The notes: generated by a model from the letters alone, not told the origin. A DNA stretch of 64,000 nucleotides from Deinococcus sp. YIM 134068 (GCF_036543075.1 NZ_JAZHPF010000006.1:130580-194579); one strand, 5' to 3'; counted from the stretch's first letter, positions 45,691 to 55,346 are shown. Numbers and translations are program-made.

Positions 45691-46452
45691 ATGCGAGTGC
45701 CTTTTATTGCGACCCTGGCTCTGACCTGGCTCAGCCTGGCGGCCGCCGCCACCGTCACTGTCCAGCCGGGCGATACGCTCACGCGCTTGGCGGTCCGCCA
45801 CGGCACCACCGTGAACGCCCTGATTCAGGCCAATCCCAGTCTGCGTCAGGGCCTGCTCAAGGCAGGCGCACGGTTGACCTTGCCGGGGGCTGTCGGCAGC
45901 TGGACGGTACGCCGCGGCGACACGCTCTCCACCGTCGCCCAGCGTCAAGGCATCACGCTGGCGGCGTTGCTCTCCGCCAACCGTGGCCTTGATCCTCAGG
46001 CACCCCTCCAGGTCGGCCAGAAGCTTGCGCTGCCGTCCACGAGATCCGCCGCGCGTCAGCCAGCCACCCCGACCGTGCGTGCTGCGGCCATTCGGGTCAC
46101 GGCCGTGATGCCAGTGCAGGGCCGCCTGACCACGCCCTTTCTTGCCAGCCACCCGAGTCTGGACCTGGCCGCCCCGACCGGGACGCCTATCCGGGCTGCA
46201 CGACCGGGCGTGGTCACGGAGTCTCATTTCGACAGTCAGAGCGGCTGGGGTTGGACTGTCCTCGTCGACCACGGCGACGGGATGACCACCCGTTACAGCC
46301 ACAACAGCGCCAACCTGGCCCGGGTGGGGACTCGCGTGGAAGCTGGTCAGGTGATTGCGCGGGTGGGCAGTACCGGGAACAGTACCGGCCCACACCTGGA
46401 CTACCGGGTCACGGTGCAGGGAACGCCTGTCAACCCTCTGAGTTTGTACTGA
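45691..46452 (+). CDS. exported two-LysM M23 endopeptidase
   Basis: A signal peptide (LALTWLSLAAAA) is followed by two LysM repeats, TVQPGDTLTRLAVRHGTTVN and TVRRGDTLSTVAQRQGITLA. The M23 domain (from about residue 145) has HPSLDLAAPTGTPIRAARPG and GMTTRYSHN plus STGPHLDYRV with the metal-binding residues. It would bind and cut peptidoglycan cross-links. In the first block His and Asp are spaced as H-x3-D, the family layout. It ends just before a GTGTGTCCC / GGGCACAC hairpin at 46481-46502. Confidence 0.9.
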   Translation: MRVPFIATLALTWLSLAAAATVTVQPGDTLTRLAVRHGTTVNALIQANPSLRQGLLKAGARLTLPGAVGSWTVRRGDTLSTVAQRQGITLAALLSANRGLDPQAPLQVGQKLALPSTRSAARQPATPTVRAAAIRVTAVMPVQGRLTTPFLASHPSLDLAAPTGTPIRAARPGVVTESHFDSQSGWGWTVLVDHGDGMTTRYSHNSANLARVGTRVEAGQVIARVGSTGNSTGPHLDYRVTVQGTPVNPLSLY

Positions 46453-47065
46453 ACATCTGCGGGCCTCACCCAGGAGAAGAGTGTGTCCCTGGTAGGGCAC
46501 ACCCGGAGTGGATGACGCCGCAAGACCTGACCGGCGGGACGCCTGGAGGGAGGCCTGGTGATGCGGCTCTTCCGCTGAATACCGCAGGCTTACAAAAAGG
46601 TCCGCGTCTGCGCTTGAAGGTGCAGCGTGAGAACTGCCGGGCGCTCATCCGCGCCCTCTCTGTCCATCCCCGGCACGGCCTGCCTTCTCCGCCCGGGAGA
46701 AGCTGAGCATGCCACTCTCTCGCGTCATGGACGGATCTCCCGCCTCCTGGCTCCGGGGTGGGAGATGGCTACTCCTGGCGGCGGTGCTGTGCAGGGGGAT
46801 GTTGCGCACTCGGCGGGTGGCCGTACAACGCCCGCATCCCGCCCATACCCAGCCTGGGCGTGGGGGCCGTGCCGTTGGTGCAACTTGCCCCCTTGAACCT
46901 CGTTCGCCACTCCGGTCTGTCCCCCGCGGCCCGACACCTAAGTGGCGGCCCTGGCCTAGAACGAGAGGCACGTTGCCCATCCGGGCGAGGCCTCAGGAGA
47001 ACAGGCGGGGCGGGGCCCCCGAAGCCCCGCAGCCACCGCTGCGCTCTGCCGCGTCCCCATCTCCA
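46453..47065. other. about 610 nt without a convincing gene
   Basis: Several frames are open because of the high GC content, but none has a coherent protein. A short stretch (near 46830-46910) reads NARIPPIPSLGVGAVPLVQL, which could be a gene relic. The hairpin at 46481-46502 may end the M23 gene. Confidence 0.4.
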
Positions 47066-47923
47066 TCAGAGCAGCCAGGAAACGAAGGTGTCGTACAGCC
47101 CCGCCAGGACGAACACGGCCCCGGCCAGCGGTGTGGCCAGCTGGTGGACGCGCCCGAGACCACCGACATACGTCTGCTGCTCGCTGGCCGAGGCGCCGGG
47201 CAGGAACGCGACCAGGACGAGCAGGGGAAGCGTCATCCCCAGCACGAACGCGACCGGGTACAGTGCGCCCAGCGGCGCAGTGAGCATCAGCGGGAGGGTG
47301 AGACCGAAGTAGAGCAGGAAGAGCGTCGGGCAGAACGCGAGGCTCAAGGCCAGACCCAGGAGGAACGCACCCAGCGTGCCGCGTCCCACGCGGGCGCGTT
47401 CCTCCAGCCGCCCCGCGAGGCGCGTTCCTAGGGTGAAGCGGAGGCGAACCACGCCCACCATCACCAGGCCCACGAGGAACATCAGCGGGCCCAGCACCCG
47501 CCGAACGCCCGTGAAGAAGTGGCCGGAGGCGGTCATGCTGCCGCCGAAGGCGTATACAGCCACGGCGCCCAGCACAAGGTATACCAGCACGCGCGCCCCC
47601 ACGAAGGCCAGGCTGCGCGGCCACACCCCCCCGGCGTGCCCGTCCCGCGCGACGTACGCGAGGGTCGCCGCACCTGTCGAAAGCTGGCAGGGGGCGGTGG
47701 CGGCCAGCAGGCCCAGCAAGAACGGCGTGAGCAGCGAGGCACCCGTCCGTGCTCGCAGGGCCGTGACGGGGCCTGCCAGGGCGGCATTCAGGGTGCCGCT
47801 CAGCCGGTACAGGTCGAGGGCCACTTCCCGCAGGACCGGGAAGGCGGCTGGCCACGCGAGGAGGAGCGCGGCGACGAGGGTGCCTGCCGCGGCGAGCTGC
47901 CAGCGCGGCGTCACTGGCTCCAA
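47066..47923 (-). CDS. CcdA/DsbD-type membrane protein
   Basis: Six or more membrane segments hold TAPCQLSTGAATLAYVARDG and LALSLAFCPTLFLLYFG, each with the single reactive Cys next to Pro expected of the CcdA transmembrane electron-transfer family. It would carry reducing power to exported thiol proteins. It overlaps the BNR-propeller gene by 13 bp. An extra N-terminal segment of about 50 residues with one TM precedes the CcdA core. Confidence 0.82.
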   Translation of the reverse strand: MEPVTPRWQLAAAGTLVAALLLAWPAAFPVLREVALDLYRLSGTLNAALAGPVTALRARTGASLLTPFLLGLLAATAPCQLSTGAATLAYVARDGHAGGVWPRSLAFVGARVLVYLVLGAVAVYAFGGSMTASGHFFTGVRRVLGPLMFLVGLVMVGVVRLRFTLGTRLAGRLEERARVGRGTLGAFLLGLALSLAFCPTLFLLYFGLTLPLMLTAPLGALYPVAFVLGMTLPLLVLVAFLPGASASEQQTYVGGLGRVHQLATPLAGAVFVLAGLYDTFVSWLL

Positions 47924-48759
47924 GTCTTTCCCCCGTCCGCCGAGCGGTACACCGCGCCGCTTTCACCGGCGGCATACAGCCTCGTCTCGTCCCGGGGGTC
48001 GGTGGTGACCAGCAGCGCGCCTTCAGGCAGCCCCAGGTTCGTCCAGCTCGCGCCCCGGTCCTCCGAACGCGCCACACCGGCGGGACCAGCAAGATAGACG
48101 TTCCCGCTCACAGGATGAACGTCGAGGCCGGAACCGGCGGCCCGCGGCGCGGCTCCGGCACGTCGCCAGGTCGTGCCGCCATCCGAAACGGTCAGCCCCT
48201 CCCCCATGCTGAGGGCATAAAGCCGTGGGATCTCCCCCAGGCCTGCCGCGAGCGCCATCGCGCCCGCCGTGGCCGGGGAAACGAAGCGCCAGTCCTGCCC
48301 GTTCTCGGCGCGGTAGAGGCCCTGCCCGGCGATATTCGCGTACCACACGCTCGGCCGACTCGGCAGGGTCACGAACCCGTGGATGTCCGTGCCCGGCAGA
48401 TTCCCGAATCCGGTCTCCTGCCAGGTCTGCCCGCCGTCCCGGCTGACCTTCAGCACGTCGTGCCCGGCCATCACCAGGGTGCCGGGCATCGCAGGGACAA
48501 GCGACATGGCGTCTCCGGCACCGTTGGCAGCGCCCCAGGTCCTTCCGCCGTCCGCGCTGACCGAAACGCCCGCGTGCTCCCCATACAATAGGCGGCCATC
48601 TGGGAGGACCCGCAGGGCGTGGAAGTCGCCGCTCAGCCGCCCCGCGGCCTGAGCCGGAGTGCCCTGCGTCTGCCACCACAGCGCGCCGCCCAGCACGGCC
48701 GCGGTCAGCAGGGCCACGGGCAACGCAGCGCGGCACCAATGCCGAGCGTTCGTCGTCAT
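47911..48759 (-). CDS. membrane-anchored BNR/YCF48-like beta-propeller
   Basis: An N-terminal anchor (ALPVALLTAAVLGGALWW) is followed by repeated Asp-box motifs: SADGGRTWG, SRDGGQTWQE, SDGGTTWRR, SEDRGASWTN and RSADGGKTWSQ. At 282 aa it probably forms a periplasmic propeller. It lies between the small TM protein and the CcdA-like protein, so it may help a redox or metal assembly at the membrane. Confidence 0.82.
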   Translation of the reverse strand: MTTNARHWCRAALPVALLTAAVLGGALWWQTQGTPAQAAGRLSGDFHALRVLPDGRLLYGEHAGVSVSADGGRTWGAANGAGDAMSLVPAMPGTLVMAGHDVLKVSRDGGQTWQETGFGNLPGTDIHGFVTLPSRPSVWYANIAGQGLYRAENGQDWRFVSPATAGAMALAAGLGEIPRLYALSMGEGLTVSDGGTTWRRAGAAPRAAGSGLDVHPVSGNVYLAGPAGVARSEDRGASWTNLGLPEGALLVTTDPRDETRLYAAGESGAVYRSADGGKTWSQ

Positions 48760-48760
48760 G

Positions 48761-48970
48761 TCACGCGCTCCCGGCCAGCCCCGGAGCAGACGCAGGGGCC
48801 TGGGGCGGCGCGGCGTGTCTGATCCACAGCATCGAGAGCGGGCACGCGGCGGCCAGCAAGAAGGGCAGCGCCGCCACAGGAGTTACGGAGAACACCGTCC
48901 AGCACAATGTCACGGCGATGGTGAGGCCCAGGGCGACCTCCCAGTCCAAGCACATTCCCAAAGGTTTCAC
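48761..48970 (-). CDS. small membrane protein, first gene of CcdA-like operon
   Basis: The GTG at 48970 follows the TATGGT -10 box by 7 nt, the same spacing as for Lnt. The ATG at 48982 overlaps the box and is unlikely. The 69-aa protein has two hydrophobic segments (VALGLTIAVTLCWTVF and AALPFLLAAACPLSMLWI) and an Ala/Pro-rich tail. No family is recognised. The next gene starts 1 nt after its stop. Confidence 0.65.
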   Translation of the reverse strand: MKPLGMCLDWEVALGLTIAVTLCWTVFSVTPVAALPFLLAAACPLSMLWIRHAAPPQAPASAPGLAGSA

Positions 48971-48977
48971 GGACTTC

Positions 48978-49009
48978 ACCATAGAGAAGGTCTGTTCAGT
49001 TTCGGTAAA
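48978..49009 (-). promoter_or_regulatory. direct-repeat promoter 7 (CcdA-like operon)
   Basis: Minus strand: TTTACC, 5 nt, TGAACA, 9 nt, TATGGT. It is one of the eight matching sites and drives the three-gene operon to the left. Confidence 0.78.
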
Positions 49010-49081
49010 GCCGGGGGCCAGCCGGAGGACGGAGGCCCGCTCCTCCGGATTCCGGTTCAGCGGTCGGCCCTCCCGGGCGGC

Positions 49082-49324
49082 TCAGCGGGCTGCACTCGGC
49101 TCAGGGGCGTCTTGCCCAGCGCGGTCCGCAAAAAGCTGCTCCACCACCTCTACGCGCACGTCCGCGGAGATGACGCCCCGCCTCCCCAGGGCGGCTTCCA
49201 AGTTCGCCTCGACGCTCCCCGGGAGAAAGAGGTGCAGCCGGGCGTTTACCGTGTCGCCCTGGGCTACCGCGCGCTCTTCATGCCAATGACCTGTCCCGTG
49301 GCGCTGGCAGCGTCCCTGCACCAT
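49082..49324 (-). CDS. possible small protein, 80 aa
   Basis: The second half (VNARLHLFLPGSVEANLEAA and the following VISADVRVEVVEQLF) is protein-like, with alternating beta strands. The first half is not. There is no promoter or clear ribosome site, and it lies between two outward-facing regulated promoters. It may be a relic or a real small gene; I cannot decide. Confidence 0.3.
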   Translation of the reverse strand: MVQGRCQRHGTGHWHEERAVAQGDTVNARLHLFLPGSVEANLEAALGRRGVISADVRVEVVEQLFADRAGQDAPEPSAAR

Positions 49325-49405
49325 GAGTACCCCAGGTCAGCCTGGTCTTCCCGGGCTACTGGGGGTCCTGGGACGACCGAAGGCTCGAGCAACAGCATGT
49401 GCGGC

Positions 49406-49437
49406 TTTGCACAAGTTTTACACACCCGCCCTAGCAT
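49406..49437 (+). promoter_or_regulatory. direct-repeat promoter 8 (YVTN propeller)
   Basis: TTTGCA, 5 nt, TTTACA, 9 nt, TAGCAT. It differs from the consensus at one position of the upstream half-site. About 72 nt of leader with a strong ribosome site precede the gene. Confidence 0.75.
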
Positions 49438-49516
49438 GACGTCGGACCTAGGACGGCACGCGAGAACGGCAGGAGCCGGATTGCCTTCACGCCGTCCCGG
49501 TTTTCCGGAGGAAGCC

Positions 49517-50602
49517 ATGTCTACTCGTATGCTGCAAGTCGTTCCGCTGTTGGGGTTGTTCCTGGGCGTGTCCACCGCGACCACCCTGGGCGGAGGAGGG
49601 GCGCCGAATGTGCGCGGAAGTGTCTGGGTCGCGAATGAGACGACAGGGAGCCTGACGGTGATCGACGCCGCCACCCGGCGCGTCCAGGCCACCCTGAGCG
49701 GGGTGCCCTCGCCCCACAACGTTCAGCTCGCTCCCGACGGCAAGAGCGTCTGGGCCGTGCTGGGCGAGCAGGGGCGGGCGGTCAAGATTGACGCGGCCAG
49801 CTACCGGCTGCTGGGCAGCGTCCCGACCGGGGCGTCTCCTGCCCACGTCATCGTCAGCCCTGACGGAAAGCGCGCATACGTCACGAATGGCGAGGACGGC
49901 ACCGTCACCATCATCGACGCCGCCACGCTTCAGCCCCTGGCGACCGTGAAGGTGGGGGCGCACCCGCACGGCCTGCGCCCCAGCCCGGACGGGCGGTGGG
50001 TCCTCGTGGCGAACACCGGCGGGAACAGCGTGAGCTGGATCGACGCCCGGACGTCCCGTACGGTCGCGGAGCTTCCGGTCGGCCGCGCCCCGGCGCAGGT
50101 CGCGTTTGCGCCGAACGGCCAGACGGCGTATGTCACGCTCCGCGACGAGAACGCGGTGGCCAGGATCGACGTCGCCACCCGGAAGGTCCTCGGGAAGGTG
50201 CGGGTGGGTCCCGGGCCGATTCAGCTCACCGTGACCCCGGACAACCGCTTCGTCCTGGCGGCCAACCAGGGCACCCCGGAGCGCCCCGGCCAGACCCTGT
50301 CGGTCATCGACGCTGCGAAGTTCAGCGTGGTGGCGGACGTCGCAACCGGTGCGGGTGCCCACGGCGTGACGGTGGACCCCACTGGGCGCTTCGCGTACGT
50401 CACCAACACTTACGCCAATACCCTCGCGGTGGTCGACCTGGCGACCCTCCGCACCGTCGCGCGGGTGCCGACCGGTGGGGGGCCGAACGGGGTGAGCTTC
50501 TCGACGCTCGCCCCGGCTCCGGGAGGCGTCCGTGACCTGGGCCTGGGTCAGATGGAGATGGCGCCAAGTCCCGGCGGAGAGGAACACGACAGCCACCACT
50601 GA
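49517..50602 (+). CDS. exported YVTN-type beta-propeller protein
   Basis: GGAGGAAG lies just before the ATG. A signal peptide (VVPLLGLFLGVSTATT) precedes seven or so propeller repeats such as VWVANETTGSLTVIDAATRR, AYVTNGEDGTVTIIDAATLQ and AYVTNTYANTLAVVDLATLR, which match the YVTN/NHL surface-propeller family. Such proteins are frequent next to copper and cytochrome genes and may carry a metal or bind a partner. The C-terminus is short and acidic/His-rich (GEEHDSHH). Confidence 0.88.
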   Translation: MSTRMLQVVPLLGLFLGVSTATTLGGGGAPNVRGSVWVANETTGSLTVIDAATRRVQATLSGVPSPHNVQLAPDGKSVWAVLGEQGRAVKIDAASYRLLGSVPTGASPAHVIVSPDGKRAYVTNGEDGTVTIIDAATLQPLATVKVGAHPHGLRPSPDGRWVLVANTGGNSVSWIDARTSRTVAELPVGRAPAQVAFAPNGQTAYVTLRDENAVARIDVATRKVLGKVRVGPGPIQLTVTPDNRFVLAANQGTPERPGQTLSVIDAAKFSVVADVATGAGAHGVTVDPTGRFAYVTNTYANTLAVVDLATLRTVARVPTGGGPNGVSFSTLAPAPGGVRDLGLGQMEMAPSPGGEEHDSHH

Positions 50603-50680
50603 AAGGGTGCCCACCGCCAACCCGTTGGTCCGGCCGCCTCGTTGTCTCCCTCCCGGACCCCAGAAACTCCAGGAGAAGCC

Positions 50681-51470
50681 ATGATGCCCTCAAGATCAGG
50701 AAACTCCGCGCACTGCAACGCCTCGCCACCCAGGAAGGGCTGTTCGTGATGACGGCCCTCGACCACCGCGGGTCGCGGCAGCGCATGATCGACTCCCAGC
50801 ACCCGGAGGCGGTGGTCGCCGCCCGCCTTACCGGGTACAAGCTGGACCTCAACCGTGCCCTGGCCCCGGTGTCCAGCACGGTGCTGCTGGACCCAGTCTA
50901 CGGGGACAGGGCGGCGCAGGACATCGCCTCGGGTGCGTTACCCCGGGACAAGGGCCTGCTGGTCGGCGCGCAGGCCACCAAGTACAACGACGACCACGGA
51001 ACGCGGCACACCGAGTTCCTCCCAGGCTGGAGCGTGCAGCGTGTCCCCCGGATGGGCGCGGACGCGGCGAAGCTGCTGGTGTCCTCCCGCCCTGGCCGGG
51101 AGGACGCGGCGGCGCTCCAGCGGGAGGTGGCCGAGTTTCCCACCGACCCACGCTTCGAGCAGGACGAGGGCCGCATGCGCGAGGCATCCAGCGCCCCACA
51201 CGCCTTGCCGAGCGCACCGTGGATCCTGCTGTGGGGCGGCGTGCCCTTCGAGGTGCCCGCCTGCCAGGTGCAGATCGCGGCCCAGGACGGCGCGTCCGGC
51301 TTCCTGGCAAGACGCGCCGCGTGGCAGGAAACGATGGGTGCCTGGGATGGGCGTGCGCGCCAGCACTGGCTCGGCACAGTGGGGACCGGGCGGGTGCGCC
51401 AGCTCGCGGACCTGGCCGGGGCGTTCGGCCGTCCATCGTGGCGCAGGTGGGGGGCTGAGCCCGGCCGCCA
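50681..51470 (+). pseudogene. LacD-like (tagatose-bisphosphate type) aldolase, decayed
   Basis: After AGGAGAAG and ATGATG, the protein is found one frame over: LKIRKLRALQRLATQEG, MTALDHRGSRQRMI, LDPVYGDRAA, LLVGAQATKYN, LPGWSVQRVPRMGADAAKLL. Then REVAEFPTDPRFEQDEGRM joins two blocks that in full-length relatives are about 50 residues apart. The missing part includes the segment with the Schiff-base Lys. PFEVPACQVQIAAQDGASGF and a C-terminal helix follow. A start-proximal frameshift and the internal deletion make it inactive. It lies upstream of the GAPDH gene. Confidence 0.75.
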
Positions 51471-51732
51471 CGTGAGCGGCGATGAGCCTTGGTACGCCCG
51501 CTCCGGGGCCAAGGGCGCGGAAGTAGGTCCTGAACCTGTGGCTCCACACGCCCGACACACCTCGGGAGCCCCGGCAGCTGCTCGCCAGGTGGCCCGGACC
51601 TCCGGCCGCACACAGACGGGAAACCCGGTGTTCAGCGCAGCTTCAGCCGCAAGGCCGGGCCAGCTTGGCCCGGCTGCCCAGGCTGGATTCGGATGGCACG
51701 CTACCTCTGGTGTTCTGGAAAGGGAGGACAGC

Positions 51733-53013
51733 ATGACTGTATCGACGGGGAAAGTTCGGGTGGCCGTCAACGGTTACGGCGTGATCGGCAAGCGCGTTGC
51801 GGACGCGGTCAGCGCGCAGGATGACATGGAACTCGTGGGCGTGGCAGACGTGGTATCGGACTACCGCATTCGTGTGGCGGTCGAGCGCGGGTACCCAGTG
51901 TACGCCAGCGTTCCGGAAAGGTCGGGCGAGATGCAGGCCGCCGGGGTGCCCGTGGCCGGAACGCTCCAGGAACTACTGGCGCAGGTGGAGGTGGTGGTGG
52001 ACTGCGCCCCCAAGAAGGTCGCGGCTGCCAACCAGGCCGCGTACCGGGCGGCGGGCGTCAAGGCGATCTGGCAGGGGGGGGAGAAGCACGAACTGGCGGG
52101 GTACTCGTTCGTGGCGCAGGTGAATTACGCGGGGGCGCTGAACCGGGACTCCGCGCGGGTGGTGTCCTGCAACACCACCGCCCTCAGCCGGATCAGCCAC
52201 GCCCTGCACGGACGCGGCCTGGCCAGACGCGTGCGGGCCGTACTGATGCGGTGCGCGACCGACCCGTGGGAATCGCACCGGAACGGCATGATCAACACGG
52301 CCATCCCGGAAACGAAGGTGCCCAGCCATCAGGGCCCGGACGCCCAGACGGTGATCCCGGGGCTGGACATCACCACCCTGGCCGGGGCGGGCCCCTACAA
52401 CCTCAGCCACCTGCACTTCGCCATGATCGAGACGACGCGCCCGGTGGACGTGGACGAGCTGCGCGCGATTCTTCTGGACACGCCGCGCGTGGCGCTGGTG
52501 CGTGCGGCGGATGGCCTGGAGGCGCTCAACAGTGTGATGGAGTTGATGCGCGACCTCCGGCGCCCCCGCGGCGACATGTGGGAGGTGGCGGTGTGGGAGG
52601 ACGCCCTGGCCAGCGACGGGCGCGAGGTGTACCTCACCTTCCAGGTGCACAACGAGGCCATCGTGATTCCCGAGAACGTGGACTGCATCCGTGCGCTCAG
52701 CGGCCTCGAACCCGACGCGGCGGTGTCCATCGCGAAGACCGACGCCAGTCTGGGCATCACCCGCCACTTTCTGCCCTCGACCCGGCCGCCGCACGTGACG
52801 CCGGGTGAAGGAACGCCCGCCGGTTTCAAGGGGGCTGAAGAGCCGACGGCCCCGGTGACGGATGAACAGGTCTTGGCAGCGGGGAGGCACCTGAATGCTG
52901 GCGATCCCCTACGCGAACGGGACACTGGGTTCTCCATGCTGGAGGTGGGACTTCTGCGACGGCGCTCTGGTTTCGTCTGCTCTCCACGAGTGCGCTCGCT
53001 GGGGCCAGCATGA
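51733..53013 (+). CDS. gap2: type II (archaeal-type) glyceraldehyde-3-phosphate dehydrogenase
   Basis: The Rossmann start VRVAVNGYGVIGKRVADAV and the GVADVVSDYRIRVAVERGYP block match type II GAPDH. The active Cys is in VVSCNTTALSR, and AIPETKVPSHQGPDAQTV follows with the catalytic-domain core. The family normally ends near residue 340 (DASLGI), but this frame runs to residue 426. The tail has little protein character and may be read-through into transposon debris. The GGGAGGACAGC before the ATG at 51733 is a fair ribosome site. It would use NAD(P) in glycolysis or gluconeogenesis. Confidence 0.85.
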   Translation: MTVSTGKVRVAVNGYGVIGKRVADAVSAQDDMELVGVADVVSDYRIRVAVERGYPVYASVPERSGEMQAAGVPVAGTLQELLAQVEVVVDCAPKKVAAANQAAYRAAGVKAIWQGGEKHELAGYSFVAQVNYAGALNRDSARVVSCNTTALSRISHALHGRGLARRVRAVLMRCATDPWESHRNGMINTAIPETKVPSHQGPDAQTVIPGLDITTLAGAGPYNLSHLHFAMIETTRPVDVDELRAILLDTPRVALVRAADGLEALNSVMELMRDLRRPRGDMWEVAVWEDALASDGREVYLTFQVHNEAIVIPENVDCIRALSGLEPDAAVSIAKTDASLGITRHFLPSTRPPHVTPGEGTPAGFKGAEEPTAPVTDEQVLAAGRHLNAGDPLRERDTGFSMLEVGLLRRRSGFVCSPRVRSLGPA

Positions 53014-53079
53014 GCGCGCCCGTCACGGGTTCGACGTGGGCTCTGCAACCGATGCCCAGATAAGCCACGTTGCACGAAG

Positions 53080-53365
53080 TCAAAGCACTTGGGCCGCAAG
53101 ATCACGGTTCAGGACCAAGCTGCTTATGAGGCGTTGCGCACTCTGCGAATTCAGCAGCAATCGCTGGAATGGAAGGAACCGTGTCAGTCGCCGTTCGTGC
53201 CCATGGGGCACGAACCGATCGGTACCGCGGGAAGCCAAGTTGCGCGTTCAGGGCATGGCCGTTGCTGCGGGCATCAACTTGCGGCGCGTGTATGCATGGT
53301 GGCAGGGGGTGCCGAGAGCGACCACCCGCACAGCCCAGTTTGCCCGCCTGCCACTCCCCGCCTGA
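53080..53365 (+). pseudogene. C-terminal remnant of IS1182-like transposase
   Basis: Pieces in different frames read ITVQDQAAYEALRTLRIQQQ, GTVSVAVRAHGARTDRYRG and AKLRVQGMAVAAGINLRRVY, ending ATTRTAQFARLP. They match, in order, the C-terminal part of IS1182-type DDE transposases, where the ARYRG then NLxRxxAW pattern is familiar. At least two frameshifts are present. Confidence 0.55.
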
Positions 53366-53389
53366 CTTCGCCAACGCCTAATCCAGCCG

Positions 53390-54283
53390 TTACTTCAGGA
53401 AGTCCTGCTGGAGGTAGGCCGGGTTCGGGTAGGTGTAAAAGCCCTCACCCGTGGCGATGCCCAGCTTGCCCCGGTCGATGTACTGCTCCTTGAGGTACTG
53501 CGCCACCGCCCCGCGCCCCTCGTCGCCCTGAGCCGCCGCCGCCATGTTGATGTTGTACGGCGTCGTCAGGCCGATCACGTCCAGAATGGCAAAGGGTCCC
53601 CGTGGCGCACCGGTCGCCACCATCCAGGTCTTGTCCACCGTGTGTGGATCGGCGACCCCCTTCACGACCAGTTCCAGGGCTGCCCCCAGCAGCGGCACCA
53701 GCAAGGTATTGAGGATGTACCCTGGCTGCTCCTTGTGCAGCGGCAGCGCGACCATGCCGATGTCTTTGGCGAAAGCCACCACCTGATCGAATACGGCGTC
53801 GTCGGTTCTCGGGGTCCGCATGATCTCCGCCGTGTTGTTCACCCAGATCTGGTTGGCAAAGTGCAGGGCCAGGAACCGCTCGGGTCGCCCGGTGGCCTCC
53901 ATCAGGTTACTGGGCAGCAGGGTCGAGGTGTTGGTCGCGAAGATGGTGTCCAGGTCGGCGATCGCGCCGAGCTTCTGGTAGAAGTCCCGCTTGAGGTCGA
54001 TGACTTCCGGGATGGCCTCGATCACCAGCTCCACGCCGCGCACCGCCTCGCCCAGGTCGGTGAAAAACGACAGGCGGCCCTGCGCGGCCTGGGTCTGTTC
54101 GGGCGTGGCCTGGATGTCCTGCTGATACCGCTCCTGCAAGCCCTGCATCGTGGCCCTGGCCCGGGTGATGGCCTCGTCGTTGATGTCATAGACGCGCACG
54201 TCGAAGCCGTGGAAGGCGGTCTGAAAGGCGATTTGCGAACCCAGCACTCCACTGCCACACACCGCGACGGTCCTGATGGTCAT
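53390..54283 (-). CDS. 3-hydroxyacyl-CoA dehydrogenase
   Basis: The NAD-binding start is VAVCGSGVLGSQIAFQTAFH with DVRVYDIND, followed by ELVIEAIPEVIDLKRDFYQK and TIFATNTSTLLPSNL. The catalytic His is in ERFLALHFANQIW and the Asn in VNNTAEI-type context. The C-terminal helical domain (GYILNTLLVPLLGAALELV, then GPFAILDVIGLTTPYNI) completes the fold. At 297 aa it resembles 3-hydroxybutyryl-CoA dehydrogenases. AGGAG precedes the ATG at 54283. It stands alone between transposon remnants. Confidence 0.9.
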   Translation of the reverse strand: MTIRTVAVCGSGVLGSQIAFQTAFHGFDVRVYDINDEAITRARATMQGLQERYQQDIQATPEQTQAAQGRLSFFTDLGEAVRGVELVIEAIPEVIDLKRDFYQKLGAIADLDTIFATNTSTLLPSNLMEATGRPERFLALHFANQIWVNNTAEIMRTPRTDDAVFDQVVAFAKDIGMVALPLHKEQPGYILNTLLVPLLGAALELVVKGVADPHTVDKTWMVATGAPRGPFAILDVIGLTTPYNINMAAAAQGDEGRGAVAQYLKEQYIDRGKLGIATGEGFYTYPNPAYLQQDFLK

Positions 54284-54659
54284 GTTCAACACTCCTGGCT
54301 GCGGAGCAGCGAAGCAACAGCAGCCTTCCGTTCCGTTGCCTCTAAATCGTACCCCAGGCTCCCGGTCATGGGCCTCCGTCAGGGAAGCGATACCGTGGGC
54401 GAAGTCGAAAACAGGTGTGTTGTCGGAGGGTCGAGCTATCGGTCGGGTCCGTCAAACACCGGCCTCACCCAGCTTCCCCCGGACTTCGCCAACGGTATCG
54501 GGCAGCTGCGCCAGCTTGCAAAAGGACGAGACAAGAAGGTGGCCTGAGCAAAGCGCGGGAGGACGAGGACTGGCCGCGCTTTGCTGAGGCCGCTGCGCGT
54601 CCCAGGTCCAGGCGGGTGGTCATGTCGAGGCGAAAGATGCCATCCGGGTTGACGTGCTG

Positions 54660-54920
<261 letters not shown>

Positions 54921-55145
54921 GGAGTCTCCTTGCAGGAGGGGTCACCCCAGGAATGGCGTGAAAACCAACGCTGGGCCAGAGTCAACGTGACATAGGCTCG
55001 TGGCAGGGTACCAGCCATGAACCAGGGTCTGCACTGGGGAAAGCCCCCTGACCGTTTAGCTTAGACCTTCCCGGAACGCCACGCCTTTGCCAGCCTCAGC
55101 TACAGTTTCTCCGCATGTTCAAATCCTGGTTGCCATCCTCATGAC

Positions 55146-55165
55146 ATCTGTACGTCTGTACAGAT
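55146..55165 (+). promoter_or_regulatory. ArsR-type operator, second copy, with promoter
   Basis: ATCTGTA-CGTCTG-TACAGAT shares the half-sites of the operator at the P-type ATPase promoter. It lies between ATGACA (55141-55146) and TACCTT (55165-55170) with an 18-nt spacer, the same layout as at 62568-62597. Confidence 0.7.
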
Positions 55166-55178
55166 ACCTTACAAGTGT

Positions 55179-55346
55179 ATGCGTCCAGTGTCCTCAGCCA
55201 TCGGTCTTTCCAGGACGCCGATCCTCACTTCCCGCGCCGTTCTCCGTCCTGGCCCTGGTGCCCGATGGGGTTCCCTGCACGGTCTGCTGAAGTGCACTGG
55301 AGCAGGCGAAGCTTCGAGGACTACACGCCCGGGAAGCACACCTTGA
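55179..55346 (+). CDS. possible short leaderless ORF behind ArsR-type operator
   Basis: An ATG 8 nt after the TACCTT box would start a 55-codon frame (MRPVSSAIGLSRTPILTS and on). The composition is not convincing, and the regulated gene was probably truncated or lost here. The ResA-like gene follows 95 nt later and may now use this promoter. Confidence 0.3.
   Translation: MRPVSSAIGLSRTPILTSRAVLRPGPGARWGSLHGLLKCTGAGEASRTTRPGSTP

Noticed and set aside
46627..46896. Small plus-strand frames after the M23 peptidase
   Set aside because: Composition is that of random high-GC sequence and there is no ribosome site or promoter. Only a short relic-like segment is present.
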